Positions 1 through 11,265 of a DNA stretch of 64,000 bases are shown here, piece after piece. Below the pieces are notes generated by a model. That model was not told the origin of the DNA, did no database searches, and saw only the letters and a list, made by a program, of their open reading frames with translations. The first letter of the stretch is position 1; each line of letters begins with the position of its first letter. Made by a program: the position numbers and the translations under genes. This DNA is from Trichobilharzia regenti (lineage: Eukaryota; Platyhelminthes; Trematoda; Strigeidida; Schistosomatidae), in NCBI GenBank assembly GCA_944472135.2, contig OX235265.1:53765112-53829111 (forward strand). The letters run 5' to 3'.

Positions 1-1290
1 AGGTCTCTTTTACCTGCGGCCAGCCTGTTACGCTTCAGTTGCTGGCCAGTGTGTCGTAGAATCGTCTTTCGTAGCACTCTTCTTCACTTCTTCATTCGGT
101 GCAGTGTACATTAAACTCAGCTTCTCCTTCTGTTGTCCATATCTGCATTTAGCCATCCTCTGTCTCTCCACCCTCCTCTCTTCTATTAGCTTCCAGGTAT
201 CGGCTGACAGCCATTTCTTGCCTTTTCGCCTCTTTCTTCCTAAAGCAGTTGTACACGTTTCCTTCAACATCGCCTTCAGAGAGTTCCAATGTTCGGACAC
301 ACAGGTTTCCTCGGGGATACCATGTAGTGTCTCCAACTTTGCTCTGATGGCTACAGTGAAGGTGTCTTTTATAGTTCCGTCCTCAAGTTTCTCAGTGTTG
401 AACTTGAACTGTGGCCTGTCTCCAGTTGTTCTGAAGGATTTCAACCTCACTGTTAAGGTCTCTTGAACTAGATGATGGTCTGAGCCAGCGTCTGCTCCGC
501 TTCTCAACTTTCCAGCAGACTGCATCTCCATTTCTTGAACAGCATTGAGATGAAGACCATCTGGTTTTCGATGTGTCCACCAGGCGAAACCCATATTGCT
601 TTGTGTATATCCTCGCGTTTGTACACACCGCCTCCGTTCACTAGATCATTGAAAGCTCAGAATTCTGAGAAGAGTTCTCCTTTGTCATTCCATTCTCTCA
701 GAGCCTCTAGACCCATGATGGGTTCTCTTCGTGTATTATCTGCTCTCAGTTTGGCTTGCATTCATATCGCTCATGAGGATTTTGATGTCGCCATTCGAGA
801 TGTTGTCCATCACTGTTTTTAGTTGTCTGTAAAAATCTTCCTTCTTCTCTTGTTCCGCGTTGTTTGTAGCATTGTGCGTAGCATTGAATAATTGTAACCT
901 TCCTTCCCTCTGAGTTGAATCTCGCTGCCATGATCCTGGATGAAACTGGTTCCCACTGCATTAGAGCTTTGGCTGACAGTGATGACATGATTAAAGCCAC
1001 TCACTGCCTCAGTGTGCTCATGATTGGCGTCTGCGTAGGTGACTGGAGTAGATTACTGACTCTCCAGGTGACAATCGTGGCAGTCCGCGTCCATTCCATC
1101 TGCTTTCGCAGATACCCAGAACTTCTATGCCATATCTTCCCATTTCGTTGGATGGTTGAGCAGACTTCACAGCCTCGTGCACTGTACGGGCATTCTACTT
1201 CCCCATTCTTAATCTTGCTGTCGTTGAGAGAAGACCCATTAGCTGACTGGCATCCTGAAGTTTTTTACCAGCCCACATAATTTCGCTTCT
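1..1290 (-). mobile_element. RTE/SR2-like LINE fragment, endonuclease part
   Basis: Read on the minus strand, this is the apurinic/apyrimidinic-type endonuclease of a non-LTR retrotransposon that nicks target DNA for target-primed reverse transcription. Visible pieces are the CESRWNG catalytic-glutamate motif (near 1100), MQWEP...RIMAARFNS (near 930-960) and GADAGSDHHLV (near 460-500), the usual SDHxL end motif. The same segments occur in the same order in the longer copy at 28205-31291. Frameshifts and stops split the reading frame into at least three parts, so this is a dead copy. It begins near 1290 (5' end) and runs off the left edge of the window, so the reverse transcriptase lies outside. 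Assignment to the RTE clade is by resemblance; the break-up is seen directly. Confidence 0.8.
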
Positions 1291-2647
1291 CCGGTTCGAG
1301 CGAGGATTACGTGTGTTGTTATTTAAATATTTTTCATATATAATTGTTGTCGTTCTTTGAGGTTTCAGTAGTTTTTTGATTGGTTTTTCGCGATGGGGTC
1401 GATCACCTGATGCAAATTTCTCCCCCTTTTTGGACTTGGGACTGATAGGAACTGACCGTGCTTGTAAACTATATGAGACTGACTGTTATAACTACTGTTT
1501 TATGATTATTGTTATTTTATTTCAAGGCTACCGGAGATGATGTCGATTGGTAGACTGTTATGCGTGTAAATAGTGATGATTTTTGCGGAAATGGAAACGA
1601 GTTAGTGAAAGATTGTAACCTCTCACCTCTGAATTACTAGTCCTTTGTTCAATGGAAGGAGTCGCAAGATCTATCTGCTGACTAGCTCATGATGCATAAG
1701 TTACTATCCGGAAGAGCTTTATGTACCTCAGTTAATATTTGTATCCGATTTAAATGCAGACTGTTTCAACAGATTTCAACGTATCTATTTATTTGTGAGT
1801 AACATAGAGCCCTAATGAAATTACCATGCATAATAAGTAAATAATACACCTCAGTTACTCAGTAAATGCGTATATGTGGTCTAATACAATATACACTGAA
1901 TATATAAAACCTTATGCCATTGCCCTATCATCTATAATTAAGTTCATTTCATAGAAATATTCCCCTTAATAAACCCAAAAATAAAAAGAAGGAAATATTT
2001 TTCAGGTTATTTTTATGTTCCTTATAACCTGTATATGTATTTGAACTGGACCGTTTTCTAACCACTGTACAACTAAATTATTTAACTCTTGAAGCTCCTG
2101 TAGATATTTCACTTCTATTCAGTGTGAAATATTTTTTCGTAATTATAAAATGTTCTTTTTTAATTTCTATACATACTAAGAAGCATAACAACTATTATTC
2201 TTTTTGATTATACTATTTGATCACGTGATATTAATATACTTCATGCTTATTATCCATAAAGTATTTGGATAGTAAATTGTTTTTGGGTGTAGGCAGTTGG
2301 GAGGAGCCAACGAAATGAAATGATATCACTTTACCTTGATTCATATATTATTTTTCTTTTGTTGATAAAATTGATTTAGTAGAGTTTTCAAAATGAAGTC
2401 ATCATTCCAGTTAAATTTTTATTATACAAATTGCATGATGAAACAATTGTTTACTGCATGACAGATTGTTCTCATTCCTATGAAATTAAACTCTACAAAA
2501 TTGAAATCAGTATTCCATAGTTCAAGTTCTTTCCTTCATTTTTTTCAGGGATATTTAGAAAAACCGCATATCCGAGACACATTTTCCATCATTCCTATTG
2601 CATGTGTTCTTGGTTCAATTGATAAATAGAGCTCCCTTTCAGCACAC
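1291..2647. other. AT-rich sequence without a recognised gene
   Basis: No open frame with coding character, RNA gene or repeat was recognised on either strand. It separates the RTE fragment from the PLE palindrome. Confidence 0.5.
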
Positions 2648-3194
2648 AATATTCAGCGAAAAGGCTCTTTTCAACGAATTCATTATCAAATTTTGCAATC
2701 GTATATACATGGTTTTTAAGAGATTATATCCAGTGAGAGAATCGAGTCAAAGCTGTGAATACATGAAATAATAATAGTATGAAATTTAATTAAAATATTT
2801 GTGATTATAATCAAAATTAAATGTCAAGTAGCAATACAATTAATGTTATATATAGAATATTACATAAGGTGTATAGATGTTGAGAAGCGGTGCATAGTTA
2901 TAGGGTCAGTAGGCTAATATAAGACGCTACGTAACACTTTGTGAAATTTGATAGGATATGATGCAACATTGTAAAATAATTTTTAGATTTAGAATGACAA
3001 GTGGGACAAGCAGAAGTAATTCAGACTGATAAAAGTAATAATAGTAATAATAATTGTAGTAATGAGGGAAGGATACGTAGAATAACTGGATGAACACAAG
3101 TAAACAAAGTAAATAAAAACATGTCTATCTACAGCCAGGGCAGAAGTAAGGATTGTACATACTTCTTCTGTACACAAAGGAATCTGAAATCTGC
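2648..3194 (-). repeat. PLE 3' end, left arm of a 530-bp inverted repeat
   Basis: On the minus strand this reads as the last codons of a Penelope-like element (LCVQKKYVQSLLLPW then stop, near 3190-3145) followed by its AT-rich 3' untranslated tail. Bases 2665-3194 are the reverse complement of 3868-4397; every segment I compared matched, and both arms are exactly 530 bases. The left arm continues about 15 bases further to a TTCGCTGAA end motif, which also ends the PLE tails near 26900 and 41615. So this arm has the complete 3' terminus and the right arm stops just short of it. Inverted terminal copies of this kind are known for Penelope elements as pseudo-LTRs. Confidence 0.85.
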
Positions 3195-3460
3195 AAGGGA
3201 GAAAGAAACTGTGTGAGTAACTCTATTCTAGAACACCTGATCGACTCCTGTCACTCTTCCGACCCTGACCATGAATTTAAGATCATGTACCGAATTCATG
3301 CTAACTTGCCGCGTTTTCTTCGTTACAGACTTTTGAAGACAGCGGAGGCCTTGGCAATTCATCACTTTAAGCCAGACCTTTGTGTTTGGAAGAGGCAAAA
3401 CACATGCAATTATCAAGTTATTAGCGTGTTGTTGACATGCATTTCTTCTGCTTTCTGATT
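3195..3460 (+). pseudogene. PLE GIY-YIG endonuclease C-terminal fragment
   Basis: Between the two arms, a plus-strand frame reads SNSILEHLIDSCHSSD, then LLKTAEALAIHHFKPDLCV. This is the typical end of the GIY-YIG nuclease domain of Penelope-like elements, which cuts the target DNA for insertion. Neither the GIY-YIG core nor the reverse transcriptase is present. The C-terminal wording differs from that in the flanking arms, so the body seems to come from a different PLE subfamily. The rest of the spacer, 3461-3867, holds no recognisable coding sequence. Read as a non-functional internal part of a rearranged PLE. Confidence 0.7.
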
Positions 3461-3867
3461 GGACGCTTGCACAATTATAAACTCTCGACCGGATTGGTTG
3501 ATTTCCAGTCCACCTTATTTTTGTATAATTAGTCACTTTTGTCATAAATAAATGATTCTGGTTTTACCGCTGATTATCGCGTGTTCTGCTTTACCAGTTA
3601 AGTGGGCACTAGTCAGTAGTTAAGCAGTTACCTCGTGACAAAGATCTAGCATAATAACACTTGGTGTGTAACTTCCGAGTCAACACAATCAGAACTATAA
3701 ATGTTTCTTATTCTAAAGCAGAAGGAATGAATTATGTTCCTCTTCCTGGAGGTAGACATCCAACTACAAAGACTGGTTAGTTGTCAATTCTATGTACATT
3801 TCAGGTGGATGGCTGTTTTGATAGATCCGTCATTGCGTCTCCTAAGGCACACATCAAGAAACCGAAT

Positions 3868-4397
3868 GCAGATTTCAGATTCCTTTGTGTACAGAAGAAG
3901 TATGTACAATCCTTACTTCTGCCCTGGCTGTAGATAGACATGTTTTTATTTACTTTGTTTACTTGTGTTCATCCAGTTATTCTACGTATCCTTCCCTCAT
4001 TACTACAATTATTATTACTATTATTACTTTTATCAGTCTGAATTACTTCTGCTTGTCCCACTTGTCATTCTAAATCTAAAAATTATTTTACAATGTTGCA
4101 TCATATCCTATCAAATTTCACAAAGTGTTACGTAGCGTCTTATATTAGCCTACTGACCCTATAACTATGCACCGCTTCTCAACATCTATACACCTTATGT
4201 AATATTCTATATATAACATTAATTGTATTGCTACTTGACATTTAATTTTGATTATAATCACAAATATTTTAATTAAATTTCATACTATTATTATTTCATG
4301 TATTCACAGCTTTGACTCGATTCTCTCACTGGATATAATCTCTTAAAAACCATGTATATACGATTGCAAAATTTGATAATGAATTCGTTGAAAAGAG
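3868..4397 (+). repeat. PLE 3' end, right arm of the 530-bp inverted repeat
   Basis: Plus-strand copy of the same PLE end: final codons LCVQKKYVQSLLLPW, stop, and an AT-rich tail with ATT-type trinucleotide runs. It is complementary to 2665-3194 over its whole length. The arms are separated by 673 bases. A more diverged copy of this tail lies at 26338-26910. Confidence 0.85.
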
Positions 4398-5160
4398 TTA
4401 CTTCTCTTATCCTTGTGTTGCGATTGCTACAATGTTAATTAATAAATTATTTAAATAGATCTCGCTTTCCACTCTGTTATATTTAATTTTTTGGACTGCC
4501 ATTCTCCTGAAACTTATTGTGTCTTTGAGTCTCTGTGTTAGGTACTATCATTCTGCTTTGTTTCTCTTTCATCACGTTATTGGAGTTCGTTATTTTAGAT
4601 TTCACTGACTTAAATTTTTCAGACCTACTGTTTTAAACTACTTATGTGATCCAATATTCATTACATTGTATGAGATAAACGAAATTATTTTATTTTGTGG
4701 CACTTATCCCCCTTTAGCTGCAGCAGTCTTTTCTAAGTGAGGTTACGAGTTTAAATGTCACTTTCTTTAAACTTTTCCTCTTTGTACTGTAATACAGTGT
4801 GTTTTAAAATCTCTGTTCTTGGTCTTACTATTTCTGTGTATGAGTCTAATATCTGTATCACATAAATGAACAAGACAGATAATCTTAGTGAAGTATAGAC
4901 TGAGAAAGCTAAAAGTTAATAGAATGAAGCTGTTTTTTCTATAGGAGGAAACCGTATATGTCAGTTCTGTGAATCAAGTTTTAAATGTCCTTAGAATGAT
5001 TGCATGGAACAGCGCTTAAATGAATGAAGTTCTCTACTCAATACTAATTAACACTTAAACACTATGTTTGACCCACAGATAGATACTCTTGAATACGATC
5101 ATATTAACAAGTTCCCAATTCATTTAACTTTCTGTTTTTTCTTTTGTTATGTTGTCAACT
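4398..5160 (+). other. Probable intron sequence before the CSPG4-like exon
   Basis: No exon was recognised. The stretch ends in a pyrimidine-rich tract (about 5133-5159) directly before an AG, as expected of the 3' end of an intron. The PLE palindrome to the left would then also lie within this intron; that is inferred. Confidence 0.45.
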
Positions 5161-5162
5161 AG
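5161..5162 (+). promoter_or_regulatory. Splice acceptor AG
   Basis: A T-rich tract (CTGTTTTTTCTTTTG and on) runs into CAACTAG. The in-frame stop TAG at 5160-5162 coincides with this AG, and the reading frame is open from 5163 onward. This makes 5163 a better exon start than the first ATG at 5277. Confidence 0.65.
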
Positions 5163-7760
5163 ATAAATCAACTGAAACGATCTCTAACTGACTATGAACA
5201 ACCTGTTATTTTCCCAATTCAAATTCTTCCCAGAATCAGCACATCACTGAGACTAATTAATCCAACGCCTAGGTCTATGCACAACAATCTGAGAAGAACT
5301 AGTGAAAATATTATTGTGGTGAAAACAAATAGTTATGTTACAATAACAAATGAACATTTATTCGTTGATCATGCTTTTATTCAGCCACAGTTTATTTACA
5401 TACATTTCAAAATGTTACCAAAGTACGGCAAACTGTATTACTCATATAATTCATTCAACCAAGAACATGATGCTCTGATGCCTGAATGTGAAACAATACA
5501 CAAAATAACACAATATGATATAAATCTGAAAAGGTTAAGATACTATGCAAATCACGCTGTCGTATTTAAGAATAAGGATAATAAACAGGAAGTTCTTCGT
5601 GATTCAGTAGTATTTGAGGTTTATCAAAAAGAATACCCAAATCTATCAGTAAATCATTTGACCGGTAGTCTAGAGTTTAAGTTGATATTCGGTAATCTAA
5701 CATTTAATAATTCAATACATTTCAGCCTTCTTCAGAATGAGACAAAATTATGGCTTGATACTAGTATGATAAAGGTTGAGCCAAGTGAACAGAGTTATTA
5801 CCAAAAGAATCATTATTATCAGTTGATGTATTTTAATATTCGAGAACCACCTAAATACGGGAGAATATATGTCGACACGATACCTGTACAATATTTCAGT
5901 TACCAACAGCTAGCGGAAAAACGTGTTTATTATGAAAAGACGAATCTTTCTACTGCAAATGATTCATTTATTATTAAGATGGAAGATAATTTATGTGGAA
6001 CAGCTATAAGAAGTCGATTGATTTATTTAGACCAAAATGTTGGTTTTAGGCAAAATTTTAGTGTTAAATCTGATAATTTCGATGCACATCATCTTACTTT
6101 TATTATTTATATAACTGTGAAGTCATTAGCTTATATTGATACACTGTATGTTACTCCCGGAAAAATCTCTAAAATCAATCCAGCAAGTCTAAAATTACAC
6201 GAATTCGAAAAATTCATTCAAAAACACAATGTAGCAGCTGTTAATCCACACCTACGAAATTCTTTGAAATCCTCAATATTTACTTTCCCAACTGGAGCGG
6301 TGTTGAAATTAGGAAGGTTTTATATTAATGATCGACTAGTTATCTCAAGTGGTTACCTAGATGACAAACCATCTAGTTCGATAGATATTAGTTTGAAAGA
6401 TTTTCAGCTCAATAGTGTTTCATTTGAGGCCTACAAAGTAGGCGGTGACAGGTTAGGAATCTACGAAGAAATAATACCATATATATTTACTATGGGCACT
6501 TCTGTCTCTCCTATAAGTTATTTAACTCCTCTAGCTTTTAAATTTATTCAGCCAGGTTTCGGTATTTTAAAGATATCAATGAAAAATACATCATTTTCTC
6601 TATGGAGCAATAACAGTCTAAATAACAACAGTAGAAATCATGGTAGTATATTCTCACCATCATTATCATCAGTAAATAAATTGGAAAAATTCGGTGAAAA
6701 TGACAAATACTTAGGCACAGGAAAAATCGCATTTGCGGTTGCTGGACTTGCACTATCTGTAGCACTTATCTCAGTGTTAATTGTTTGTACTATAGACTGC
6801 TGTATATTCAAATGTAAAAACAAAGCTAACAAAAGAACAATGAATGTTTTGGAATCATCAGAGAAATGTACATCCAGTACTCTCCCATTAACAACATCTC
6901 TATCAAATGATCCATCCATAGAGGGTTCAACCAGCTACATACTAAAAAGAAATCACAGATTCCTTAATAAACATTTAGGTGAACACAGTAATAAGGACCA
7001 AGAGTTTGATACAATTCAGTGGACCAACAGTCCTGTTTTATCAGTCAAATCATTCAAAGTAACATTCGATAAAATTATCGAAAACGGTCCTGGTTTTCCA
7101 GCGGGACTGCCTTCAACGTCAGCTCTAGACTATACATGTAGTTGTGATTTCAGCAGTGCAGTGACCTACTGTACAGGAGATATGCAGACAGCTAATGACC
7201 TACCTCCGTGTATTAGACAAATTGAAACTAAATTTCTAAGTAGTGCCAGTAGTGATGCTGATTTGATATTGCATTTAACTTCGCAAACTAACGTCTTACC
7301 GTCTCAGGCGCAAATAATTCAATTCCCATCATCATTGCGTTCAAGATTTCCACAAAACCAACAGCATCCTTCACAACTCATAAATTCTATTATCTTAACT
7401 CCAATGCCTACAACCAGCTTGGATTTTCACAGTACAACTATACTGGCTCAGTATGAAACTGTCATGGAGGTCAGCTTAGATATTGAAAACGCTATCCCGA
7501 CACCACCGTTCAACTCAAATGGAAATGATTTTTCAAAAGACAACTTTACATTAGTAAGTGAAAAACAGAATTTAAAAGACGATAACAAAAGAATAAATAA
7601 TTATCTAGAAATAACTGATTGTGAAAATGTTAGAAAATATGACGTAAATACTGACCTGACTTGTATAGATACACTTCCAGATAAAAGTCAGAAGCACTCT
7701 GAGACAAATGAGCCAATAACTTGTTTTTTGACTAATGTATATGATAAAGATTTCACATAA
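5163..7760 (+). CDS. Chondroitin sulfate proteoglycan 4 (NG2)-like protein, terminal exon
   Basis: About 865 codons, open from a splice acceptor to a TAA stop; the protein begins in exons not seen here. Two stretches look like CSPG repeats, the cadherin-like modules of CSPG4/NG2 and FRAS-type surface proteins: roughly codons 48-155 (VVKTNSYVTITNEHL..., LPKYGKLYY, ITQYDIN..LRYYA) and 195-275 (PPKYGRIYV, YFSYQQLAEKRVYY, NDSFIIKMED). Many N-x-S/T sites support an extracellular part. A hydrophobic helix at about codons 522-545 (AFAVAGLALSVALISVLIV) is followed by a Cys-rich and Lys-rich stop-transfer (CCIFKCKNKANKR). The cytoplasmic tail is about 318 residues, rich in Ser/Thr, and does not end in a classic PDZ-binding motif; vertebrate CSPG4 has a much shorter tail with one. 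In other animals such proteins act in cell-matrix adhesion and muscle or nerve contact. The family call is by motif; the role here is inferred. Confidence 0.65.
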   Translation: MNQLKRSLTDYEQPVIFPIQILPRISTSLRLINPTPRSMHNNLRRTSENIIVVKTNSYVTITNEHLFVDHAFIQPQFIYIHFKMLPKYGKLYYSYNSFNQEHDALMPECETIHKITQYDINLKRLRYYANHAVVFKNKDNKQEVLRDSVVFEVYQKEYPNLSVNHLTGSLEFKLIFGNLTFNNSIHFSLLQNETKLWLDTSMIKVEPSEQSYYQKNHYYQLMYFNIREPPKYGRIYVDTIPVQYFSYQQLAEKRVYYEKTNLSTANDSFIIKMEDNLCGTAIRSRLIYLDQNVGFRQNFSVKSDNFDAHHLTFIIYITVKSLAYIDTLYVTPGKISKINPASLKLHEFEKFIQKHNVAAVNPHLRNSLKSSIFTFPTGAVLKLGRFYINDRLVISSGYLDDKPSSSIDISLKDFQLNSVSFEAYKVGGDRLGIYEEIIPYIFTMGTSVSPISYLTPLAFKFIQPGFGILKISMKNTSFSLWSNNSLNNNSRNHGSIFSPSLSSVNKLEKFGENDKYLGTGKIAFAVAGLALSVALISVLIVCTIDCCIFKCKNKANKRTMNVLESSEKCTSSTLPLTTSLSNDPSIEGSTSYILKRNHRFLNKHLGEHSNKDQEFDTIQWTNSPVLSVKSFKVTFDKIIENGPGFPAGLPSTSALDYTCSCDFSSAVTYCTGDMQTANDLPPCIRQIETKFLSSASSDADLILHLTSQTNVLPSQAQIIQFPSSLRSRFPQNQQHPSQLINSIILTPMPTTSLDFHSTTILAQYETVMEVSLDIENAIPTPPFNSNGNDFSKDNFTLVSEKQNLKDDNKRINNYLEITDCENVRKYDVNTDLTCIDTLPDKSQKHSETNEPITCFLTNVYDKDFT

Positions 7761-7960
7761 ATCATCTAGTCGTATGATTGAGATGTTTTCCTACCGGCTA
7801 AATCTTTTCTCTTATAAAATAATTTCTCTGACAGATGAATAGAACACAATTAATCAGCGAGTATACTGGGAACTATTTATCGAAATATAATAATGACGGC
7901 TACTACTATTTTTTTATAAACCAGAATCATAGTTTTTATTTTTGTGATATTTTGAAAGAA

Positions 7961-7966
7961 AATAAA
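7961..7966 (+). promoter_or_regulatory. Candidate poly(A) signal of the CSPG4-like gene
   Basis: AATAAA lies 200 bases after the stop codon, in AT-rich sequence with T-rich stretches downstream. It fits the 3' end of the transcript, giving a 3' untranslated region of about 220 bases. AATAAA is frequent by chance in such DNA. Confidence 0.45.
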
Positions 7967-8171
7967 TGATTTTCTATATTTCCTTTGTTTATTAAGTTTT
8001 AATATTTGTGTTTAAATATTTGTAAATGCTGGTCATTTTTCTAATTCTATAAATAATGTTTACAACCGAATTATCAAATATTACTTATTCCTTTTGTGTC
8101 AGTTCACTTAATGACAGAACAAGAAACATTAATGTAATTTTCTATATCCGGTTTATAAGGATTAGTTTTGT

Positions 8172-8352
8172 TTTTGCGAGTTGATCACGGATTGATATCA
8201 GTTAGAGAACCATTGAAAACCAATGGAGTACTTCATGGCTGTTCCATCCTAGTTTGAGAATCATCGATAGTGCACACCCAAATCAGGATGAAACAGCTGT
8301 CCAGTACTCCATGGTTTTCAATGGTTCTCTATCTGATATCACTAATCTATAG
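8172..8352. mobile_element. SINE-1 derived fold-back repeat
   Basis: Arms 8194-8232 and 8303-8340 are near-perfect inverted repeats (GATATCAGTTAGAGAACC type). They enclose a remnant with GAAACAGCTGTCCAGTACTC, the sequence that follows the hammerhead in the SINE-1 copies at 42350 and 53426. The tRNA-like head is missing, so this is an internally deleted derivative. Nothing was recognised in 8353-8652. Confidence 0.6.
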
Positions 8353-8652
8353 TATACAGATTCATGCATTTATGATTATCTAATTTTGATTGATTTGCTT
8401 ATCAGTAAATGTGTGAATAGTTGATAAAATAAAACAATGCAGAATACAATGAAGTAAGGAAAACTGGTTTATTTCAAAGAATACGGGCTTTTTGTATCTT
8501 TATATGTAAACTGCATCACTATTACCTAGTGTTTATCCAAAATGGTTGAAAATTAAGGGTCTTTTTATTCTAAACGATGTTTCTCTAATGCAGTACGGAA
8601 TATTCAGCCCAAATTTCAGCCATTTCGATCCATCAGTCTTTAGTGTTAATAC

Positions 8653-9985
8653 CGGCGTCCAACAGTCATTATATTTCTTTACCTAAAGGCAGCATTCGAC
8701 TCTGTCGATCGGGAAGTTCTCTGGAGATGCTTGGCTGTAAAGGGAATTCCAAGAAAATATATTGCACTGATTAAGGCACTCTATTCGTACTCATACAGCC
8801 AGGTGAGGGCTTACGGCGAGCTGTCATCTGAACTGATGACGACCAGTGGTGTCCGTCAAGGATGCCCATTATCTCCTTTTCTATTCAACTTCATCATAGA
8901 TGTGTTAATGGACTTAACCCTAGGTGACTTCAGTGACTCAGGAATTGACTTGCTACCGGGGAATAATCTCGTTGACTTGGAATATGCAGACGATATAGTC
9001 CTTCTAGGCGAAGACGCTGACGAAATGCAGAGTCTTCTAAACACCTTGAGCCGCAATCTACGAATGTTTGGCATGCGATTCGCTCCCGCCAAATGCAAGA
9101 TGATGTTACAGGACTGGACTACATCGACGCCTAGTTTAAAAATAGGAAGTGAAGTGGTAGAGCACGTTGACCGCTTCACTTGTTTGGGAAGTACCATCAG
9201 CCCCAACGGGCTGATCTCTGACGAAATCTCAGCACGAATACAAGGGGCTCGTTTCGCATTTGTTAGTTTACGCCGACTCTGGCGTAGACGAGATGTTCGA
9301 CTATCAACCAAAGGGCGGGTGTACTGCTCATCAGTCCGCTCCGTCCTCCTGTATGGCTGTGAGACCTGGCCACTGAGAGTGGAAGACATGAAAAGACTAG
9401 CTGTCTTTGATCATAGGTGCCTGCGTTCTATTTCCCGTGTAAAGTGGCATAATAAGGTGAGCAACATGGAGGTTAGGCGTAGAGTTCTAGGTAAACAGGG
9501 GAAATCAATCGACGAAGTCGTGAAGCTACAAAGACTGAGATGGTTAGGACATGTGTTACGTATGCCAAGCCATCGCCTCCCTCGACGAGCTATGTTAGCG
9601 GATATAGGGTCAGGCTGGAAAAAAGCTAGCGGCGGTCAAACAAAAACTTGGCATCAGTCAATGAAATCCACAACAGTTGGTCTAAGCCACGTAGAAAGGT
9701 GTAGACTTCCAGGCTGGGGTCCTCGGGACGGTAAAAATCTATGGTTGGAAACAATTGGTGACATGGCTCAAAACCGTTCTCAGTGGCGCAGATGCATCCA
9801 CTCCCTGTGACTTATGATCTTCAATGAAACTGTTTTGTATTTCTTTATTACTCCTTTGTCTCACACCTCTGCTCACTGTTTCTATTATGCTTTTCTTGTA
9901 CTTTCTTCTCTTGCTTCGCGTGCTACACGGAGTGTGGCGACTTGAACTTCCGCAGATTTGTGCAAAGTTCTATGTCGAAAAAAAA
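8653..9985 (+). mobile_element. Non-LTR retrotransposon (LINE-A), 3' half with reverse transcriptase
   Basis: The frame is open from about 8653 to the stop at 9810, longer than the ATG-initiated part from 8731. It encodes the palm of a LINE reverse transcriptase: motif A LKAAFDSVDR, motif B SGVRQGCPLSPFLFNF, motif C LEYADDIVLLG, then the thumb and a C-terminal part with LLYGCETWPLRVEDMKR and RWLGHVLRMPSHRLPRR. The catalytic Asp pair is intact. The 5' part (endonuclease and fingers) is missing, as in 5'-truncated LINE insertions. The 3' untranslated part shares a GTGGCGACTTGAACT stretch with the minus-strand copy at 13040 and ends in a short A run near 9979-9987. The motif A aspartate aligned with FLDLKAAF in the other copy reads FLYLKAAF here, so the enzyme would be inactive. 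The clade was not settled. Confidence 0.85.
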
Positions 9986-10839
9986 AAGTGTTAATTGAAA
10001 GATATCGCCAAATTATATGATTGTCTGGCCAGATAACGCGACAGTGTCAAAAATACTACTGTGTTGGAGACGGTGAATTTTCAGAGGAAGTGTTTATGCT
10101 GAAGCGACTTGCACTAATAAGAGTTCATCAAGTTGTAAAACTGGTATAATGTTCATCAGAATAGTTTTTCTTTCTTACCAGCTAGGAATTTTATTGGCAC
10201 TTATATACAGTACGAAGAATGTAGGAATCACAAAGAAACGATTACTAAAGTTGGTAAATAGAAAATACAGTAGAGTAATGAAATTTAACTCCCACAGATT
10301 TCGTTTCACTGAGAGTAATACTACAAGAATTATGAAGGCTACTGAAAAGTGTTATGCTGAGGAATCGATACTTAGAAATTTTCTTTGATTACATCAAACC
10401 GAAATAGGTGTAACATTCCAGCTTTTGACACCTTTAAATCTGTTGTGTGGAAGAACACGGAAATAGTCAGATATCAAGATTTTTAAGCATGTATGTGTAT
10501 ACACAAATTTTAGTGGTGAATCACAGTGCAGAAAACTACTGAATAGTAAACTCAACCCCAGAATGAAACACCAAACTCCCTCACAAATATGGACGTATGA
10601 AAGAGCTCAGGTATATCCACCACTAAGTATAATGAACAATTTGTTTGGAAAATCCCTCCTGGACGATATATTCATAATGTTTTATACTTATTTAGACATT
10701 TACACTATCTTTGTAATCAGTATACATATTTCCTCTAGACCGTGAATCATTAATTTGAGATTTGCAACCATTTGTTAGTTTTCACCTTTATTATTTGCAT
10801 CTATCCTAGTTTAATCCTTATTTGTAATACGTCTTCCTT
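9986..10839. other. No recognised gene
   Basis: AT-rich. A short open frame (10149-10388) begins with a hydrophobic stretch but shows no family resemblance and is not supported as a gene. Confidence 0.45.
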
Positions 10840-11265
10840 GTTGTCTGTACACTGACAATGTGTTGTCTAACAGTACGAGTTTGTTTGTGCGAACGAAGGG
10901 GATTCTGACCCATGACGGTCTGCGAAAAGCGTTGATGTGTGATTCTTGTGAACCGAGCTCGAGATTCCATCTCGTTGGGAATATTCTCTACGATTCTAAG
11001 GTACAGTTGAACTTTGGTTCACTAATTTTGTATTTAGAAACCTACATTGCCTCTATAGCTACTTCACGGTACTATTGAGGTAAATTTAAGTTTGATGTTA
11101 TTATTGCTTAATAGAACTGCTGAAATATTGAAGAATAATCTTCCTTTCCCTGCCTTTGGAATGTTTTGTGATAGCACGCGTCTCAACGCATGTTTTGTTG
11201 GCTATGGAGTGGAACATGGAGATCAGTTTCTTGCTTTCAAGCGAAAATAAAAAAATTGATCGCTA
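10840..11265 (+). repeat. LTR-A family repeat, partial copy with internal segment
   Basis: Bases about 10847-11000 match the distal part of the LTR-A repeat (CACTGACAATGTGTTGT..., GATTCTGACCCATGACGG..., GAGCTCGAGATTCCATCTC). They are followed by a segment to about 11250 that also occurs, in the same order and with the same junction, at 37500-37745 on the minus strand. The shared junction means the two copies belong to one subfamily and did not gain the segment independently. Confidence 0.65.

Noticed and set aside
2989..3177. 62-codon frame present identically at 2989-3177 (-) and 3885-4073 (+), as a conserved small protein
   Set aside because: The identity is explained by the 530-bp inverted repeat; the frame lies across the PLE C-terminus and its 3' tail, in another frame.
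6544..6919. Minus-strand frames within the CSPG4-like exon
   Set aside because: They are shadows of the plus-strand coding sequence.
10149..10388. 79-codon open frame as a gene
   Set aside because: No family motif, and composition as in the surrounding non-coding DNA.
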